Positions 1 to 7,425 are shown, counted from the first letter of the stretch. The stretch is 15,489 bases of DNA from JAKAIY01 sp036258195 (GCA_036258195.1 DATAED010000157.1:1-15489), one strand, 5' to 3'. Numbers and translations: made by a program. The notes: generated by a model from the letters alone, not told the origin.

Positions 1-29
1 TTGATAAGATACTTATCGACAGAGATATT
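1..29 (+). promoter_or_regulatory. Predicted sigma70-type promoter of the alpha/beta hydrolase gene
   Basis: TTGATA at 1-6 matches the -35 consensus at 5 of 6 positions. After a 17-bp spacer, GATATT at 24-29 matches the -10 consensus at 4 of 6. Transcription would start near 36, giving a 5' leader of about 35 nt before the GTG at 72. The window edge cuts the region, so upstream elements cannot be seen. Confidence 0.45.
3..17. promoter_or_regulatory. Palindromic operator candidate overlapping the -35 box
   Basis: GATAAG (3-8) and CTTATC (12-17) are perfect inverted arms around a 3-bp spacer. Extending by two bases per side gives 7 of 8 matching pairs. The dyad overlaps the predicted -35 box, where a dimeric repressor could block RNA polymerase. 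The size suits TetR- or PadR-like regulators, and a divergent regulator gene may lie just outside the window. That is inference; no regulator gene is visible. Confidence 0.4.
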
Positions 30-71
30 GTACCGCGTCAGCCCGCTCCGGCGCAAGAAAGGACGACACTC

Positions 72-977
72 GTGAGCACGGAAACGCCTGTCAGTGCCCG
101 GCCCGCGGCGACCGGCGCTGGCGAATCCTACACCACCCACACGGTCACGTCGCGCGATGGCACGACCATCGCCTATCGCCAGATCGGGCGCGGGCCGGGG
201 CTGGTAATCCTCCACGGCGCGATGGAGACGGGGCTGAGCCACCTGCAGCTGGCCGAGGCGCTGGCCAGTAGCTTCACCGTCGCGCTGCCCGACCGCCGTG
301 GGCGCGGGCTGAGCGGCCCCAGCGGGCCAGACTACGGCATGCGCAAGGAGGTCGAGGATGTGGACGCGCTGCTGACGGCCACTGGCGCGCACGCCGTGAT
401 GGGCGTCAGCGCGGGCGCATTGATCGCGCTGAGGGCGGCGCTGGAGCTGCCTGCCATCCGCAAAGCCGCCATCTTCGAGCCGCCGCTCTCGGTCAACGGC
501 TCGGTTGACATGCGCTGGCTGCCGGAGCTGGATCGCGAGCTGGCCCAGGGCAAGCTGGACGCCGCGCTGGTCACGGGGATGCTGGGCGCGCAGATGGGCC
601 CTTCCTTCATGCGCAAGCTGCCGCGTGGGCTGCTCGCATTGATGACGCGCCAGATGATGGCCAGCGAGCAGAAGAAGGCCAAGCCCGGAGACGTGACGAT
701 GCGCGCGCTCGCGCCGACCCTGCGCAGCGACTTCCAGCTCGTCGGCGAGATGGCCGACACGCTGGACGACTATCGGGCCATCCCAGGCGAGGTGCTGCTG
801 CTGGGCGGGAGTAAAAGCCCGGCCTATCTCCAGCAGGCGGTGAATGCGCTGGCGCAGACGCTGCCCGGCGCGCGGCGCGTCGTCTTCGCTGGCCTCGATC
901 ACAGCGCGACCGGCCCGCGCGAGATGGGCGGCAAGCCAGGGCTGGTGGCGCAGACCCTGCGCGAGTTCTTCGCCTGA
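72..977 (+). CDS. Alpha/beta hydrolase
   Basis: This 301-residue protein is a soluble alpha/beta-hydrolase-fold enzyme without a signal peptide. Visible marks are the HGA oxyanion turn (residues 48-50), a DRRGRG turn (74-79), the nucleophile elbow G-V-S-A-G with Ser113, and a C-terminal G-L-D-H segment supplying the likely catalytic His277. The strand that normally carries the catalytic acid reads L-L-L-G-G-S-K-S-P, with no Asp at the usual place; the acid may be elsewhere. The GTG start is chosen because AAAGGA (58-63) lies 8 nt upstream. The substrate cannot be predicted; esterase, lactonase or other carbon-ester hydrolysis are all possible. The gene stands alone, 150 bp before the next gene. 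Confidence 0.85.
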   Translation: MSTETPVSARPAATGAGESYTTHTVTSRDGTTIAYRQIGRGPGLVILHGAMETGLSHLQLAEALASSFTVALPDRRGRGLSGPSGPDYGMRKEVEDVDALLTATGAHAVMGVSAGALIALRAALELPAIRKAAIFEPPLSVNGSVDMRWLPELDRELAQGKLDAALVTGMLGAQMGPSFMRKLPRGLLALMTRQMMASEQKKAKPGDVTMRALAPTLRSDFQLVGEMADTLDDYRAIPGEVLLLGGSKSPAYLQQAVNALAQTLPGARRVVFAGLDHSATGPREMGGKPGLVAQTLREFFA

Positions 978-1062
978 GTCCTCACCCGCGCCAAAACTGG
1001 TAATCGCTCACACTTTGCCGCTGACTCCAGAAATGCGCGCGTCAGACAGCGCGCCGCTCGCT

Positions 1063-1068
1063 TATACT
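1063..1068 (+). promoter_or_regulatory. -10 element (TATACT) of the first lipoprotein gene
   Basis: TATACT matches the -10 consensus at 5 of 6 positions and lies 59 bp before the chosen ATG. There is no good -35 box; the best candidate, GTCAGA at 1041-1046, matches only 3 of 6. The sequence just upstream (GCGCCGCTC at 1051-1059) recurs in front of the -10 of the paralogous gene at 2500. This suggests that the promoter was duplicated together with the gene. Confidence 0.45.
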
Positions 1069-1127
1069 GGTGGCGCGCTGTCTGGCGGCGCACGGAAAAC
1101 CTGGAGTTCAGCGAGGAGAGCGTGGGC

Positions 1128-2417
1128 ATGCGACGAAGCGTGCGAACACTCACCCAGGGCGGGCTGGCGGCCATGGCGGCCATAGCGCTGGCGCTCACGG
1201 CGTGCGGCGGCGCCACGTCGCCGACCAGGGTCAAGGCGCCGATCAACAGCGCAATCGCGACTGCGACGCTCGCCCCCAGGCTGAACTGGCGCGCGCTACC
1301 GCTGCCCGCTGGCGTCGGCCTGGGGGCGGGCGACAGCGCCACAAGCACGGGCAGCGCCATCTCGCCAGTCAGCGCGCGGGTGGCGTGGGTCTGCGCGCCA
1401 GCGAGTGGTACGGGCTATCAGATCTGGCGCACGCAGGACGAAGGCGCATCCTGGAGCCACATGAGCGACCTCACACCCAACACCTCAGGACAACCCCTCA
1501 ATGGCTGCGCCGTCAGGCCCAACGAAACGGACACGAACGCGCTCTCTCTCAATATCTCCTGGGGCGTCTTGAATGCGCCCAACGCCACCAGCGCCAGCCT
1601 GCAAGGCTCGCAGGCGTACTACTCCGTGGATGGTGGCGCGCACTGGAAGACGCTGCCATCGGGCGACTGGCTCGACCAAACGGTCACCGTCGGCGCCACG
1701 ACCTACGCGCTGCTGCTGCATCCATCGGGGGGAAGCGCAGAACTGGTCGCCAGCGCCGATCAACTCGCGACGTGGCGTGATCTGCCAACGCCAGACAGCG
1801 AAAACAGTCCCATGATACAGGCCGCAGCGGCCCCAACGCCCGGCCAGCCCGATCAACTGCTGTGGATGCGGATGAACGGCGGCGCGAGCTACTCCAACGA
1901 TGGCGGCGCGCACTGGAGCGCCATCCCGCCGCCAGCCGCAGGCGCCGTGACCGTGACGCGGGCGCAGTGGCTGCCCCAGAACGTCTCCGGCTCGGCGGGC
2001 GTCGGCTGGCTCGTCTGCGGCTACCTGCAAACGGCCACCGCCCAGCAGCCAACCAAAAACCTCTGTACCACCTCGCTGGGGAAGACCTGGACGAGCTATC
2101 CTGTGCTGCCCAATTCCTGGGATTGCGGCCACTGCGCGCAGGGTGGCGGCGCATCGTCGGGAACCGCGCCATGCCTGATCGCCACCATCGGCCCCGGCGG
2201 CGCGCTCTACGCGGACTGCGGCCTTGATCCGCAAGACAGCGGCGACGCTCCGATCCCCTGGACCATCTCGCGCATCGCGCCGGGCGCGACGACCTGGACA
2301 GACATCGGCCAGTCGCCCTGCCAGAATAGCCTCAGCATGACGCAGACCGGGCAGGCGTGGTGCGTGGCCACCAGCGCTGGAGCGAGCACGACCTACATCC
2401 TCGATCAACTGCCGTGA
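1128..2417 (+). CDS. Secreted lipoprotein with Asp-box (BNR/sialidase-like) repeats
   Basis: This 429-residue protein has a charged N-terminus, a hydrophobic stretch (13-23) and a lipobox L-T-A-C with Cys26, so it should be a lipid-anchored extracytoplasmic protein. The body carries Asp-box motifs (S-x-D-x-G-x-x-W): TQDEGASW (102-109), SVDGGAHW (166-173), SNDGGAHW (256-263) and a degenerate TTSLGKTW (314-321). These mark blades of a beta-propeller as in sialidases and BNR-repeat proteins. Enzymatic activity is not implied, because no sialidase Arg triad could be assigned; ligand binding or a structural role are equally possible. The ATG at 1128 is preferred over the GTG at 1122 because GAGGAG (1113-1118) is 9 nt from the ATG but only 3 nt from the GTG. 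It is paralogous to the interrupted gene downstream; both end in L-D-Q-L-P. Confidence 0.8.
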   Translation: MRRSVRTLTQGGLAAMAAIALALTACGGATSPTRVKAPINSAIATATLAPRLNWRALPLPAGVGLGAGDSATSTGSAISPVSARVAWVCAPASGTGYQIWRTQDEGASWSHMSDLTPNTSGQPLNGCAVRPNETDTNALSLNISWGVLNAPNATSASLQGSQAYYSVDGGAHWKTLPSGDWLDQTVTVGATTYALLLHPSGGSAELVASADQLATWRDLPTPDSENSPMIQAAAAPTPGQPDQLLWMRMNGGASYSNDGGAHWSAIPPPAAGAVTVTRAQWLPQNVSGSAGVGWLVCGYLQTATAQQPTKNLCTTSLGKTWTSYPVLPNSWDCGHCAQGGGASSGTAPCLIATIGPGGALYADCGLDPQDSGDAPIPWTISRIAPGATTWTDIGQSPCQNSLSMTQTGQAWCVATSAGASTTYILDQLP

Positions 2418-2460
2418 GTCGCGCCCGACCGTGCGGCGCGTCTCCGTTGCAAGCAATCCA

Positions 2461-2480
2461 ACTGTGAGCGCGGTCACAGT
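2461..2480. promoter_or_regulatory. CRP/FNR-type binding palindrome
   Basis: A perfect dyad with 7-bp arms, ACTGTGA and TCACAGT, around a 6-bp GC-rich spacer contains TGTGA-N6-TCACA, the classical CRP-type recognition pattern. Its centre (2470.5) lies 41.5 bp before the start point predicted from the TATACT at 2500-2505, the class II activator position. The promoter has no recognisable -35 box, as expected for activator dependence. The binding protein is not encoded in this window. Confidence 0.6.
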
Positions 2481-2499
2481 TCACCTTGCGCCGCTCCCG

Positions 2500-2505
2500 T
2501 ATACT
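2500..2505 (+). promoter_or_regulatory. -10 element (TATACT) of the second lipoprotein gene
   Basis: TATACT at the right distance downstream of the CRP-type palindrome places transcription start near 2512, about 43 nt before the ATG at 2555. No -35 hexamer of quality is present at 16-18 bp upstream. GCGCCGCTC (2489-2497) precedes it, as in the paralogous upstream promoter. Confidence 0.5.
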
Positions 2506-2554
2506 GAGCGAACAGGCGTCATGGGAGATGCCTGCCCATCGTGAGAGGCGGAGC

Positions 2555-3733
2555 ATGAAGCGTGGGATGACGCGGTTCCCGCGCGCTGGAGTGATCGCGC
2601 CGCTGGTGGCGCTGACTCTGCTGCTGAGCGCATGCGGCGCGGGCGCGGGAAGCGGTTCAGGCGCCCAGAACGCCGCGCAGAAGGTCGCGACGCCCACGGC
2701 GACGGTGGCGATCCCGACGCTGAACTGGCGCAAGATCACCACGCCGATTGACCTCTCTCATGGCGGCGTCTCGCTGGCCGTCTCGCCAGTCAACGGGCGC
2801 GAGGCGTAGGCTTGTGGGCCCGGCAGCGGCGGGAAGTTCCCCATCTGGCGCACACAGGACGCAGGCGCAAGTTGGAGTCAGATCAGCACAATTACTGCTG
2901 TGGCGCCTCCACCAACTACCACCTCGACGGCGTGCAGTTTGATCCCTGACCAGAACCTCGCCACGAGCGTCGCGATCTGGCTCCCGACTGGCAATCCGAG
3001 CGCCCCTGGGCCAACCTCCAGCGCGCTGGCGTATTTGTCCAGCGATGGCGGCGTCTCCTGGACGCAGACAGCGCAAAACTGGTGGATCAATCAGATTGCC
3101 ACGAGCGGCGACACCACATATGCGCTGGTAGACGACTTCGCGCATCAGGGCAATGTGAACCTGTTCGCCAGTTCCGACCACTTCGGCGCCTGGCGCTCGG
3201 TCAATCCGCAGGCGCAGGAGTTGGAGCAGAATCCGCCGCTGTTGTGGGTGGCTCCCACCTCGACCGACGCGCTGCTCTCGATCAACACGAGCGGCCAGCT
3301 TTACCACTCCACCAACGGCGGTGGGCAGTGGACGCTGGTGACAGCGCAGTCGGGCCAGTCGGCATCGGCAGAGCAGGCGGTCTGGCGGGGGCAGAGCGGG
3401 GGATGGATGCTCTGCGGCAGCCCGGCTAGCGGCTCCAGCGCGCAGACGCTGTGCAGCACAGATGGCGGCAAGACCTGGACAACGCGACCAGCCACCATGG
3501 GTTCAGCCTGCACACTCGTGGGTCTGACAGGCGACGGCTCGCTCTATGACGTGTGCCCCGGCGCGTATGGCGCCGCACAGCCGTATATCTTGATGCGCCT
3601 GGCGCTCAACGGCAGCGCGTGGGCAACCGTGGGGACAGCGCCCGACAAATACATCACCGTGACGCAATCCGGCCAGATCTGGTGCAACGCAGGTGATGGA
3701 TCTGCCACCTGGGTGCTCGACCAGCTTCCCTGA
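2555..3733 (+). pseudogene. Asp-box lipoprotein paralogue interrupted by an in-frame amber codon
   Basis: One continuous frame of 393 codons runs from the ATG at 2555 (GAGAGG at 2543-2548 as ribosome site) to the TGA at 3731-3733. It is broken only by TAG at 2807-2809, codon 85. The N-terminus is a lipoprotein signal with lipobox L-S-A-C. Beyond the TAG the same frame continues with W-R-T-Q-D-A-G-A-S-W, matching the upstream paralogue almost residue for residue. It then has SSDGGVSW, STNGGGQW and STDGGKTW Asp boxes and the same L-D-Q-L-P end. Aligned with the paralogue, TAG replaces the TGG of Trp87 (1386-1388), a single G-to-A change. As written it makes an 84-residue lipoprotein stub. The undamaged remainder suggests a recent mutation, a sequencing error or readthrough. 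An internal GTG at 2900 is not a convincing independent start. Confidence 0.75.
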
Positions 3734-3753
3734 GCATGACGGGCGGCGTTACC

Positions 3754-4722
3754 TCAGTCGCGCCGCTCGCCCGCTGCGTCCTTCGCGCGCTCGATCATCG
3801 TGCCAGCGCCGCGATGCGTGAAGAGCTCGCGGATCAGCACATGCGGCTCGCCGCCATCCACGATGTGTACGCGGTCGGTGGCGTCGAGCGCGCGCAGGCA
3901 GGCTTGCGCCTTGGGGATCATGCCGCCGCTGATGACGCCGCTGGCGATCAGCTCGCGCACCTGCGTATCGGTCAGCACGGAGAGCAGCTGGCCATCGCGG
4001 TCGAGGATGCCCGGCACATCGCTGATGTAGAGCAGCTTGGCGGCGCGCAGCCCACGCGCCAGGTCGGCGGCGGCGTCATCGGCGTTGACGTTGAGCGCCT
4101 CGCCGTCGGGGCCGAACGCCAGCGGCGCCACCACCGGGATGTAGCCCGCATCGCTGAGCGTCTCCACCGGGCCAGGCTCGACCGCGATCACCTCGCCGAC
4201 ATAGCCCAGATCATCGGCGATGCGACGCGCCCGCAGCAGCGCGCCATCCAGCCCGGAGAGGCCCACCGCGCTGCCGCCCAGCCGCTGCAGGAGCTGCACC
4301 AGCTCGCCGTTGACCTTGCCCACCAGCGCCATCCGTACGACATCCAGCGTCTCGGCGTCGGTGACGCGCAGCCCGCGCTCGAAGCGGCTCGCGATGCCCA
4401 GCCGTTGCAGCCAGGCGTTGATCTCTGGCCCGCCGCCATGCGCCAGCACGGGCTGCGCGCCGAGACTGCGCAGCCACACAATATCCTCCAGCACATGGCG
4501 CTGATGCTCCAGTGTGCTGCCGCCCAGCTTGATGACGACGAACTGCCCGCGCAACGCTTCGATATAGGGCAGGGCTTCCTTGAGCACCTGCGCGATGACC
4601 TCGTGCGGCGTCATCTGACTCAGCGCCGCGAGATCGCCTACACTCGCCACGGCGTTCCCTCCAACTGCATCCTGAGTTGGGCCGATGCTCGCGCCATCAT
4701 CGGCGGAACGGTCGCCAGCCAT
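3754..4722 (-). CDS. argB: Acetylglutamate kinase
   Basis: ArgB phosphorylates N-acetylglutamate with ATP, the second step of the acetylated arginine pathway, in the cytoplasm. Family marks are V-I-K-L-G-G-S near residues 63-69 (Lys65), H-G-G-G-P-E-I-N, G-K-V-N-G-E-L, N-V-N-A-D-D, Y-I-S-D-V-P-G-I-L, G-G-M-I-P-K and a terminal G-A-G-T-M-I. The segment L-K-E-A-L-P-Y-I before the core resembles the N-terminal helix of arginine-inhibited hexameric kinases, so feedback inhibition by arginine is likely (inference). The start at 4722 gives 322 residues, slightly long for the family, and shares one base with the argC stop; GAAGGGA lies upstream. The alternative ATG at 4614 (M-T-P-H-E-V) would give a more usual length but has no ribosome site. 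The gene converges on the lipoprotein pseudogene 20 bp away. Confidence 0.93.
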   Translation of the reverse strand: MAGDRSADDGASIGPTQDAVGGNAVASVGDLAALSQMTPHEVIAQVLKEALPYIEALRGQFVVIKLGGSTLEHQRHVLEDIVWLRSLGAQPVLAHGGGPEINAWLQRLGIASRFERGLRVTDAETLDVVRMALVGKVNGELVQLLQRLGGSAVGLSGLDGALLRARRIADDLGYVGEVIAVEPGPVETLSDAGYIPVVAPLAFGPDGEALNVNADDAAADLARGLRAAKLLYISDVPGILDRDGQLLSVLTDTQVRELIASGVISGGMIPKAQACLRALDATDRVHIVDGGEPHVLIRELFTHRGAGTMIERAKDAAGERRD

Positions 4723-5759
4723 CAGGGGTAGATCCCTTCGGCTGGAAGCCCCAGCGTCTCTGGCAGCCCATACATGAGATTCGCGCACTGCACGGCCTGG
4801 CCCGCCGCGCCTTTCACCAGATTGTCCAGCGCGCTGATGACAATGAAACGGCCACTGTGCGGCTCGATCATAGGATAAACGAAGCAGCTGTTCGAGCCAT
4901 AGGACCACTTCGTGTGCGGCGGCGCGCTGGCCAGCCGCACGAATGGCTCGTCAGCGTAGGCGTCGCGGTAGACCCGCTGGATGTCGGCCTCGTTCACGCC
5001 CGCGCTCAGCGTGCCATAGCAGGTGGCCAGGATGCCGCGCGTCATGGGCATCAGGTGCGGGATGAAGGTGACACGCGGCGCGGGTCGCCCGGCGCCCGGC
5101 CCCTCCGCCAGCGCCTGCACAATCTCCGGCAGGTGGCGATGGCCGCTGACGCCATAGGCGCTGACATCCTCATTGGCTTCGCTGTAGTGCGTATTCAGCT
5201 TGAGGCTGCGCCCGGCGCCGCTGACCCCCGATTTGGCGTCTACGATAACATCCGGCGCGATCAGGTCAGCCGCCAGCGCCGGGCCGAGCGCCAGCAGCGT
5301 CGCCGTGGGATAGCAGCCCGGGCAGGCCACCAGCCGCGCAGCGGGCAGCCGCTCACGCGCCCACTCCGCCAGGCCGTAGACCGCCTGCTCCAGCAGCGCA
5401 GGCGCGGGATGCGGGTAGCGATACCAGGTCGGGTAGAGAGCGGCGTCGCGCAGGCGAAAGCCCGCCGAGAGGTCGAGGACGCGCCGCCCCTGCGCCACCA
5501 GCGCGGGCAGCGTCTCGACGGCGGCGTCATCGGGCAGCGCCGAAAAGACGACCTCGGCGCGCTCCACGGCCTCGCCAAAGGTCAGGTCGATGCCGCTGAG
5601 CTGTGGCAAGACCTCCGCAACCGCGCGCCCGGCGTCACTGCGCGCCGTCACCTCCACCAGCTCGAAGGCAGGATGGCGACGCAGCAGACGCAGCAGCTCG
5701 ATGCCACCGTAGCCAGCGCCATTCACCACCGCCGCCGGAATGCGGGCGCGCACGCTCAT
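4722..5759 (-). CDS. argC: N-acetyl-gamma-glutamyl-phosphate reductase
   Basis: ArgC reduces N-acetylglutamyl phosphate with NADPH to the semialdehyde, the step after ArgB. The 345-residue protein shows the N-terminal nucleotide-binding G-A-G-Y-G-G-I-E-L (residues about 15-23). It also has the active-site C-P-G-C-Y-P-T with Cys149, S-G-V-S-G-A-G-R, H-R-H-L-P-E-I, P-H-L-M-P-M-T-R-G and a C-terminal K-G-A-A-G-Q-A-V-Q-C-A-N. The length is normal and the enzyme looks intact. The ATG at 5759 is preceded by GGAGGA, 10 nt upstream (minus strand of 5770-5775). Its stop overlaps the argB start as T-G-A-T-G, indicating translational coupling. Divergent mnmE lies 175 bp away, with most of the gap filled by a structured repeat. 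No ARG-box-like operator was recognised. Confidence 0.95.
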   Translation of the reverse strand: MSVRARIPAAVVNGAGYGGIELLRLLRRHPAFELVEVTARSDAGRAVAEVLPQLSGIDLTFGEAVERAEVVFSALPDDAAVETLPALVAQGRRVLDLSAGFRLRDAALYPTWYRYPHPAPALLEQAVYGLAEWARERLPAARLVACPGCYPTATLLALGPALAADLIAPDVIVDAKSGVSGAGRSLKLNTHYSEANEDVSAYGVSGHRHLPEIVQALAEGPGAGRPAPRVTFIPHLMPMTRGILATCYGTLSAGVNEADIQRVYRDAYADEPFVRLASAPPHTKWSYGSNSCFVYPMIEPHSGRFIVISALDNLVKGAAGQAVQCANLMYGLPETLGLPAEGIYP

Positions 5760-5792
5760 GTGTTGGGTATCCTCCGCGATGTGTGAGGGGGA

Positions 5793-5905
5793 GCGCCCTC
5801 ACCCCCGGACCCCTCTCCTGTGGGAGAGAGGGAGCCAGACGACGCGCGGCATGCCGCAATCCGTCGGCTCCCTCTCCCTCTGGGAGAGGGCTGGGGTGAG
5901 GGCGC
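5793..5905. repeat. REP-like composite dyad (BIME/MITE-like) between argC and mnmE
   Basis: A near-complete dyad of 113 bp. The outer arms, GCGCCCTCACCCC (5793-5805) and GGGGTGAGGGCGC (5893-5905), are perfect inverted repeats. Inside lie two hairpins: CCCTCTCC (5811-5818) with a GGAGAG-containing partner, and CCCTCTCCC (5870-5878) with GGGAGAGGG (5882-5890). Then come GGAGCC/GGCTCC arms (5831-5836, 5866-5871). The 12-bp palindrome GCGGCATGCCGC (5846-5857) is central. The same CCCCTCTCC-tgtg-GGAGAGGGG hairpin occurs near 12263, so it belongs to a dispersed family. No transposase is present. Lying between divergent genes, it would be in the 5' untranslated region of argC if the argC promoter is near 5920. 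Confidence 0.75.
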
Positions 5906-5917
5906 GCGCATTTTCGA

Positions 5918-5923
5918 TATGAT
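5918..5923 (+). promoter_or_regulatory. mnmE: Possible -10 element of mnmE
   Basis: TATGAT matches the -10 consensus at 5 of 6 positions in the only AT-rich stretch of the gap. No -35 hexamer fits; the right place falls in the repeat arm. Transcription would start near 5930, only about 5 nt before the mnmE ATG. The complementary strand reads TATCAT over the same bases and could serve argC. Weak evidence. Confidence 0.3.
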
Positions 5924-5934
5924 ACCATGCCCGC

Positions 5935-7425
5935 ATGAATGCCCAGCCAGATATGACAACCGAACCCATGGCGCCCAGCCCCCACAGCGGCGAGGCCGAC
6001 GACACCATCGCCGCCATCGCCACGCCGCCCGGCGTCGGCGGCGTCGGCATCATCCGCATCAGTGGCGCGCGGGCCTTTGCGATTGGCCGCGCGCTCTTTC
6101 GTCCGGCGCAGCGCCTGCCAGACGGCGAGCATCCGCCGTCGCACCACCTGACCTATGGCGCCATCGTCGATCCCGCGACAGGCGAGACCATTGACGAGAC
6201 GCTGGCCGTCTTCATGCGCGCGCCGCGCACCTATACGCGCGAAGATGTCGTGGAGCTGCAGGGACATGGCGCGCCGCTGACGCTGCGGCGCATCCTGGGG
6301 CTGGCGCTGGCGGCTGGCGCGCGGTTGGCGCAGCCCGGTGAAATGACGCAGCGCGCCTTCCTGAATGGCCGCATTGATCTGGCGCAGGCCGAGGCGGTGC
6401 TCGATCTGGTCAACGCCGACTCCGAGGCTGGTCGTCGGCTGGCTCTGCGCCAGCTCGATGGCGCGCTCTCCGACCACATCCAGCGCATCCGCGCGGCGGC
6501 GCTGGGCGCGCTCACCCGCATCCAGGCCAGCATCGACTTCCCAGAGGAAGAGGTACCGCCGCCCGATCCTGCCGAGCTGGCCGCGCTGATCGCTGATGCC
6601 TCAGCGGAGGTGGCGACCCTGCTGGCGGGCGCTGACCGTGGCCGCATCGTGCGCGAGGGGCTGCGCGTGGTGATCGTCGGGCGGCCCAACGTGGGCAAAT
6701 CAAGTCTGCTCAATACGCTGCTGGGCGTCGAGCGTGCCATTGTGACGCCTATCGCTGGCACGACTCGTGATACCATCGAGGAGGGCGCGCGGCTGGGCGA
6801 TCTGGCGCTGCGGCTGGTGGATACCGCTGGCCTGACCCCCACCGACGATCCGGTGGAGCGACTGGGCGTGGCGCGCTCGCGCACGGCGGCGCGCGAGGCC
6901 GACCTGCTGGTCTTCATGCTGGACGCCTCAGAGCCGCTGACGCCGCGCGACCACGCCGCCGCCGCCGAGCTGCGCGCCGCGCTAGAGCTGGCCGAGCCGG
7001 GCGCGCCCATCGCTGACGAAGCCGCCCGCCCGCCGCTGCTGCTGGCGCTCAACAAGGCTGATCTGCCGCAGGCGCTGGAGGAAGCGCAGGCGCAGGCGCT
7101 CTGGCCCGGCGCGCCGCTGGTTCACCTCTCTACCCTCGCGCGCGCGGGCGCGGCCCCGCTGGAGGCGGCCATCGCGCGGCTGGCGCTCAGCGGCGCAGCG
7201 CAGATGGCCGATCCGCTGGTGGCCAGCGCCCGCCACGCCGACGCCCTGCGCCGCGCGGGCGAGAGCCTGAGCGCCGCACAGCAGACGCTCGCCCAGCGCG
7301 ACCCGCTCGACTTCGTGGCCATCGACCTGCGCGACGCGCTGGAGGCGCTGGGCGAGATCACCGGCGAGACAGCCACCGCCGACCTGCTCGACCAGATCTT
7401 CGCGCAGTTCTGCATCGGCAAGTGA
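5935..7425 (+). CDS. mnmE: tRNA uridine-5-carboxymethylaminomethyl(34) synthesis GTPase MnmE
   Basis: MnmE (TrmE) is a K+-stimulated GTPase that works with MnmG to modify the wobble uridine of certain tRNAs, using a folate one-carbon unit. The 496-residue protein has the N-terminal folate-binding domain starting D-T-I-A-A-I-A-T-P-P-G-V-G-G-V-G-I-I-R, then a helical domain. The inserted G domain has G1 at 249-257 (G-R-P-N-V-G-K-S-S), T-R-D-T-I-E-E, D-T-A-G-L and N-K-A-D. It ends in the diagnostic F-C-I-G-K with the catalytic Cys. No ribosome site precedes the ATG at 5935; later in-frame ATGs (5953, 5968) are no better, so translation from a near-leaderless mRNA is possible. The usual partner mnmG is not adjacent. 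Confidence 0.96.
   Translation: MNAQPDMTTEPMAPSPHSGEADDTIAAIATPPGVGGVGIIRISGARAFAIGRALFRPAQRLPDGEHPPSHHLTYGAIVDPATGETIDETLAVFMRAPRTYTREDVVELQGHGAPLTLRRILGLALAAGARLAQPGEMTQRAFLNGRIDLAQAEAVLDLVNADSEAGRRLALRQLDGALSDHIQRIRAAALGALTRIQASIDFPEEEVPPPDPAELAALIADASAEVATLLAGADRGRIVREGLRVVIVGRPNVGKSSLLNTLLGVERAIVTPIAGTTRDTIEEGARLGDLALRLVDTAGLTPTDDPVERLGVARSRTAAREADLLVFMLDASEPLTPRDHAAAAELRAALELAEPGAPIADEAARPPLLLALNKADLPQALEEAQAQALWPGAPLVHLSTLARAGAAPLEAAIARLALSGAAQMADPLVASARHADALRRAGESLSAAQQTLAQRDPLDFVAIDLRDALEALGEITGETATADLLDQIFAQFCIGK

Noticed and set aside
1485..2477. Long minus-strand ORF opposite the first lipoprotein gene
   Set aside because: It is an antisense shadow of GC-rich coding sequence: Arg/Ala/Gly-rich with no recognisable motif, while the plus strand encodes a clear lipoprotein with Asp boxes.
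2900..3733. Independent 277-residue gene starting at GTG 2900
   Set aside because: It is in the same frame as the lipoprotein starting at 2555 and aligns with the middle and end of the paralogue; the GTG has no ribosome site and the product would lack a signal peptide.
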